Positions 62,235 to 64,000 of a stretch of 64,000 nucleotides of DNA are shown here, piece after piece; within the stretch, counting starts at the first letter, position 1, and the number at the start of each line of letters is the position of its first letter. Location of the stretch: the NCBI GenBank assembly GCA_017419405.1, contig JAFOLH010000006.1, positions 456,853 through 520,852 on the forward strand, given 5' to 3'. Origin of the DNA: Renibacterium sp. (GTDB lineage: Bacteria; Actinomycetota; Actinomycetes; Actinomycetales; Micrococcaceae). Both the position numbers and the translations under genes were made by a program. The notes beneath the pieces are model-generated. The model was not told where the DNA came from. It saw nothing but the letters and a program-made list of their open reading frames with translations, and did no database searches.

Positions 62235-63085
62235 CGCAGGACCCGCGCTTCTTCCGGCAGCGCCCCGATGCGGAGCATCACCCGGTAGCAGAGGACCGAG
62301 ACGCCCAGGCCCACCAACAGGAGAATCCATCCGGTCGTCGAGTTGTAGGCATTGAGCGCATCCGGCTGGGTGGCCAACAACATCAAGACCAGCCACGGCG
62401 CCACGACAGCGAGCCGGGCGGCATTGACCGTCCAGGACTGCCGGGCTTCCAATTCGCTCCGGGTCCTGGCCGCCTCACGCAGGAATTCGCTCAACGTGCC
62501 TAGCAACCGCCCCAAGTCCGAGCCACCGACGTCCCGGGTCAATCTGAGCGCTTCGAAGATCCGGTCCGACACCGGATCGGAGAGCCGTTCCTTGAGCCGG
62601 TCCAAGGCCGGTTCGAAATGCCCGCTGGAACGGTAATCGACCGCGAAATCCTGAAAGTAGGCGCGAAGCTCCGCCGGCCCCTTTTCGCCCAGCTGGCTCA
62701 GGGCTTCAGCGAGCGCCAACCCGGCCCGGATCGCGGATCTGAGCTGGTCTACGACGTCGGGCCACAGTTGCCGGAACACCGCTGCCCGTTTCGCGGCACG
62801 CCTGCGCAGCACCAGAAAGGGAAGCAGGCCGCCGAAGAGTCCGAAACAGCAGGCGACCGGCAATGAACTGCTGAGGAGAAAGGCCGTGAGGAAGACCAAC
62901 CCGCCGGAACATCCGGAGATCGCCACGAAGGCCGCCGTCCCGATCCGTTCGACTCCCGCCTGACGCAGATTCCGGGCAATCGGATCGGAACGGCCCTTCC
63001 GGGTTGACCGGGCCGGCGTCGCCCAACACGACCACCAGATGAGGAAGAGGCCGATTCCGGAGCTCAAGCCCACCGCCACCGGCAT
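62231..63085 (-). CDS. tadB: Tad secretion membrane protein TadB
   Basis: A 284-residue GspF-like protein with four spans and the cytoplasmic T2SSF domain LWPDVVDQLRSAIRAGLALA. It overlaps tadC (ATGA) and the tadA stop by one base. Together they complete the platform. Confidence 0.86.
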   Translation of the reverse strand: MPVAVGLSSGIGLFLIWWSCWATPARSTRKGRSDPIARNLRQAGVERIGTAAFVAISGCSGGLVFLTAFLLSSSLPVACCFGLFGGLLPFLVLRRRAAKRAAVFRQLWPDVVDQLRSAIRAGLALAEALSQLGEKGPAELRAYFQDFAVDYRSSGHFEPALDRLKERLSDPVSDRIFEALRLTRDVGGSDLGRLLGTLSEFLREAARTRSELEARQSWTVNAARLAVVAPWLVLMLLATQPDALNAYNSTTGWILLLVGLGVSVLCYRVMLRIGALPEEARVLR

Positions 63086-63837
63086 CAGGAGGCCGCCAGG
63101 AGTTCAGCGACGTCGTAGCCGGCCCGCTGGAATTTGTCCGCAGCCGGCATGGCCACCGCGACCGGTGCCAAGCGGCCGTCGCGGGTGCCGAAAATCGGGG
63201 CCGTTTCAATGACCCCGTTCTCCACCCGGCTCCCGATCGCGAGGATCTCGACCACCCGGCGGGACCCGTCAGGCGACCTGTTGCAGTGCACCACCAAGTC
63301 GAGGCATGAAGCGACCGTAGGCACGACGAACGCCGAGGAGATGTTCTGGCCGGCCAAGAGCGGCAAGGTGCACAGTTTGACGATGGCATCGTGCGCGGAG
63401 TTGGCGTGCACCGTCGCCATCCCGGGCAATCCGCTGTTCAAAGCGATGAGCATGTCCAGGCACTCGGCCTCCCGGACTTCGCCGACCACCAAGCGGTCGG
63501 GGCGCATGCGCAGTGCTTCCTTGACCAGACGGCGCAACGGCACCTCGCCGCTTCCTTCGAGATTGGCCTGGCGGCATTGCAGGCCGACCACATCACGCAA
63601 CGGAAAATGCAGTTCGAACACTTCCTCTACCGTCACCACCCGTTCCCGCGCGCCGATGCTCGCGGACAAGCAGTTGAGCATCGTGGTTTTCCCGGCTTGG
63701 GTGGCACCGGAGACCAGGATATTGAGTCCAGAAGCCACCGCCGCGGCCAAAAACCGTGCCGCTTGCTGCGGCAGCGTGCCGAGTTCGACCAGGTGTTCCA
63801 GGCGGCTCGCCCGGGCGACGAACTTCCGGATGTTCAC
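63085..63837 (-). CDS. tadA: Tad pilus ATPase TadA/CpaF, N-terminally truncated
   Basis: A 250-residue secretion ATPase core. Walker A is SGATQAGKTTML, and the Asp box and His box lie in MRPDRLVVGEVREAECLDML and TVHANSAHDAI. Normal TadA proteins are about 390-450 residues; here the first 150 or so are absent. In frame, a TAG at 63910-63912 closes the region upstream, and homology continues only to the VTREHW block just before GTG 63837. So it is a broken or alternatively started gene. Confidence 0.82.
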   Translation of the reverse strand: MNIRKFVARASRLEHLVELGTLPQQAARFLAAAVASGLNILVSGATQAGKTTMLNCLSASIGARERVVTVEEVFELHFPLRDVVGLQCRQANLEGSGEVPLRRLVKEALRMRPDRLVVGEVREAECLDMLIALNSGLPGMATVHANSAHDAIVKLCTLPLLAGQNISSAFVVPTVASCLDLVVHCNRSPDGSRRVVEILAIGSRVENGVIETAPIFGTRDGRLAPVAVAMPAADKFQRAGYDVAELLAAS

Positions 63838-64000
63838 CGCCCAATGCTCCCGGGTGACAAACCGTCGAATGTTGCAGCGGATGCAACTGTTGACGCTCGC
63901 AAACGAGGACTATTGGTCTCGGTTGGGCTGGTCCGCTCTGACTCTAACTGCGAGATCACGCGTCTCCCAAGATCCGACTTGACTCGGTGATGCACTGTCC
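63838..64000. other. Window end, no gene seen
   Basis: No reading frame here fits the missing N-terminus of tadA. The stretch is clearly less GC-rich than the tad genes. NIRRFVTR in frame just upstream repeats NIRKFVAR of the tadA start in altered form, which looks like a recombination scar. Confidence 0.45.

Overview
The window is chromosomal DNA of a high-GC actinobacterium, most probably a member of the Micrococcaceae close to Arthrobacter. The evidence is the single-chain E2-E1 2-oxoglutarate decarboxylase (Kgd), a GuaB1-type IMPDH relative, the redox pair SigR/RsrA with a GGAAT-N18-GTT promoter, the 24-residue ribosomal protein bL37, a SAM-IV riboswitch, and a tmRNA whose tag reads ANSKRTDFALAA. 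Species cannot be fixed from the sequence alone.

Layout. 0-9.6 kb: a helix-hairpin-helix protein, a WYL regulator with its own palindrome, the helicase HrpA, then small metabolic genes (HIT protein, alcohol dehydrogenase, sulfurtransferase, PLP lyase, MBL hydrolase). 9.7-13.5 kb: a zinc module, with zur convergent to znuA-znuC-znuB. 13.5-22.3 kb: two CNNM/CBS membrane proteins, guaB1, kgd and an SGNH-fold protein that lacks its nucleophile. 22.5-25.7 kb: a PadR-controlled pair of DUF4097 proteins, a tiny ORF and a lipoprotein. 25.9-31 kb: bL37, rsrA-sigR, then doxX-aroA-rsgA and hisN. 31.1-36.4 kb: a SAM-IV riboswitch with a class V aminotransferase, a methyltransferase, then a manganese module (mntH, mntR) fused by overlaps to two fluoride-channel genes. 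36.4-39 kb: membrane proteins including an MFS exporter.

39.0-49.8 kb is the standout: a compact phage-tail gene cluster. A leftward control operon (HTH repressor, ImmA-like protease, DUF3263 protein) faces a rightward regulator and a late operon. The late operon has tail tube, tail chaperones with a -1 frameshift site, tape measure, distal tail and minor tail proteins, a probable receptor-binding protein, a LysM amidase and holin-like proteins. There is no terminase, portal, capsid or integrase, so it looks like a domesticated siphophage-type tailocin (tail-like bacteriocin) or a very reduced prophage.

49.8-64 kb: a Tat-exported MBL protein, a lipoprotein, ssrA (tmRNA), a GH3 enzyme, a CtaG-like protein, smpB, an M23 hydrolase next to ftsX-ftsE, prfB, and a leftward Tad/Flp pilus cluster. 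The cluster's ATPase gene begins abnormally late, just before the Walker A domain. Short intergenic gaps and 1-4 nt start/stop overlaps show that most groups are true operons.
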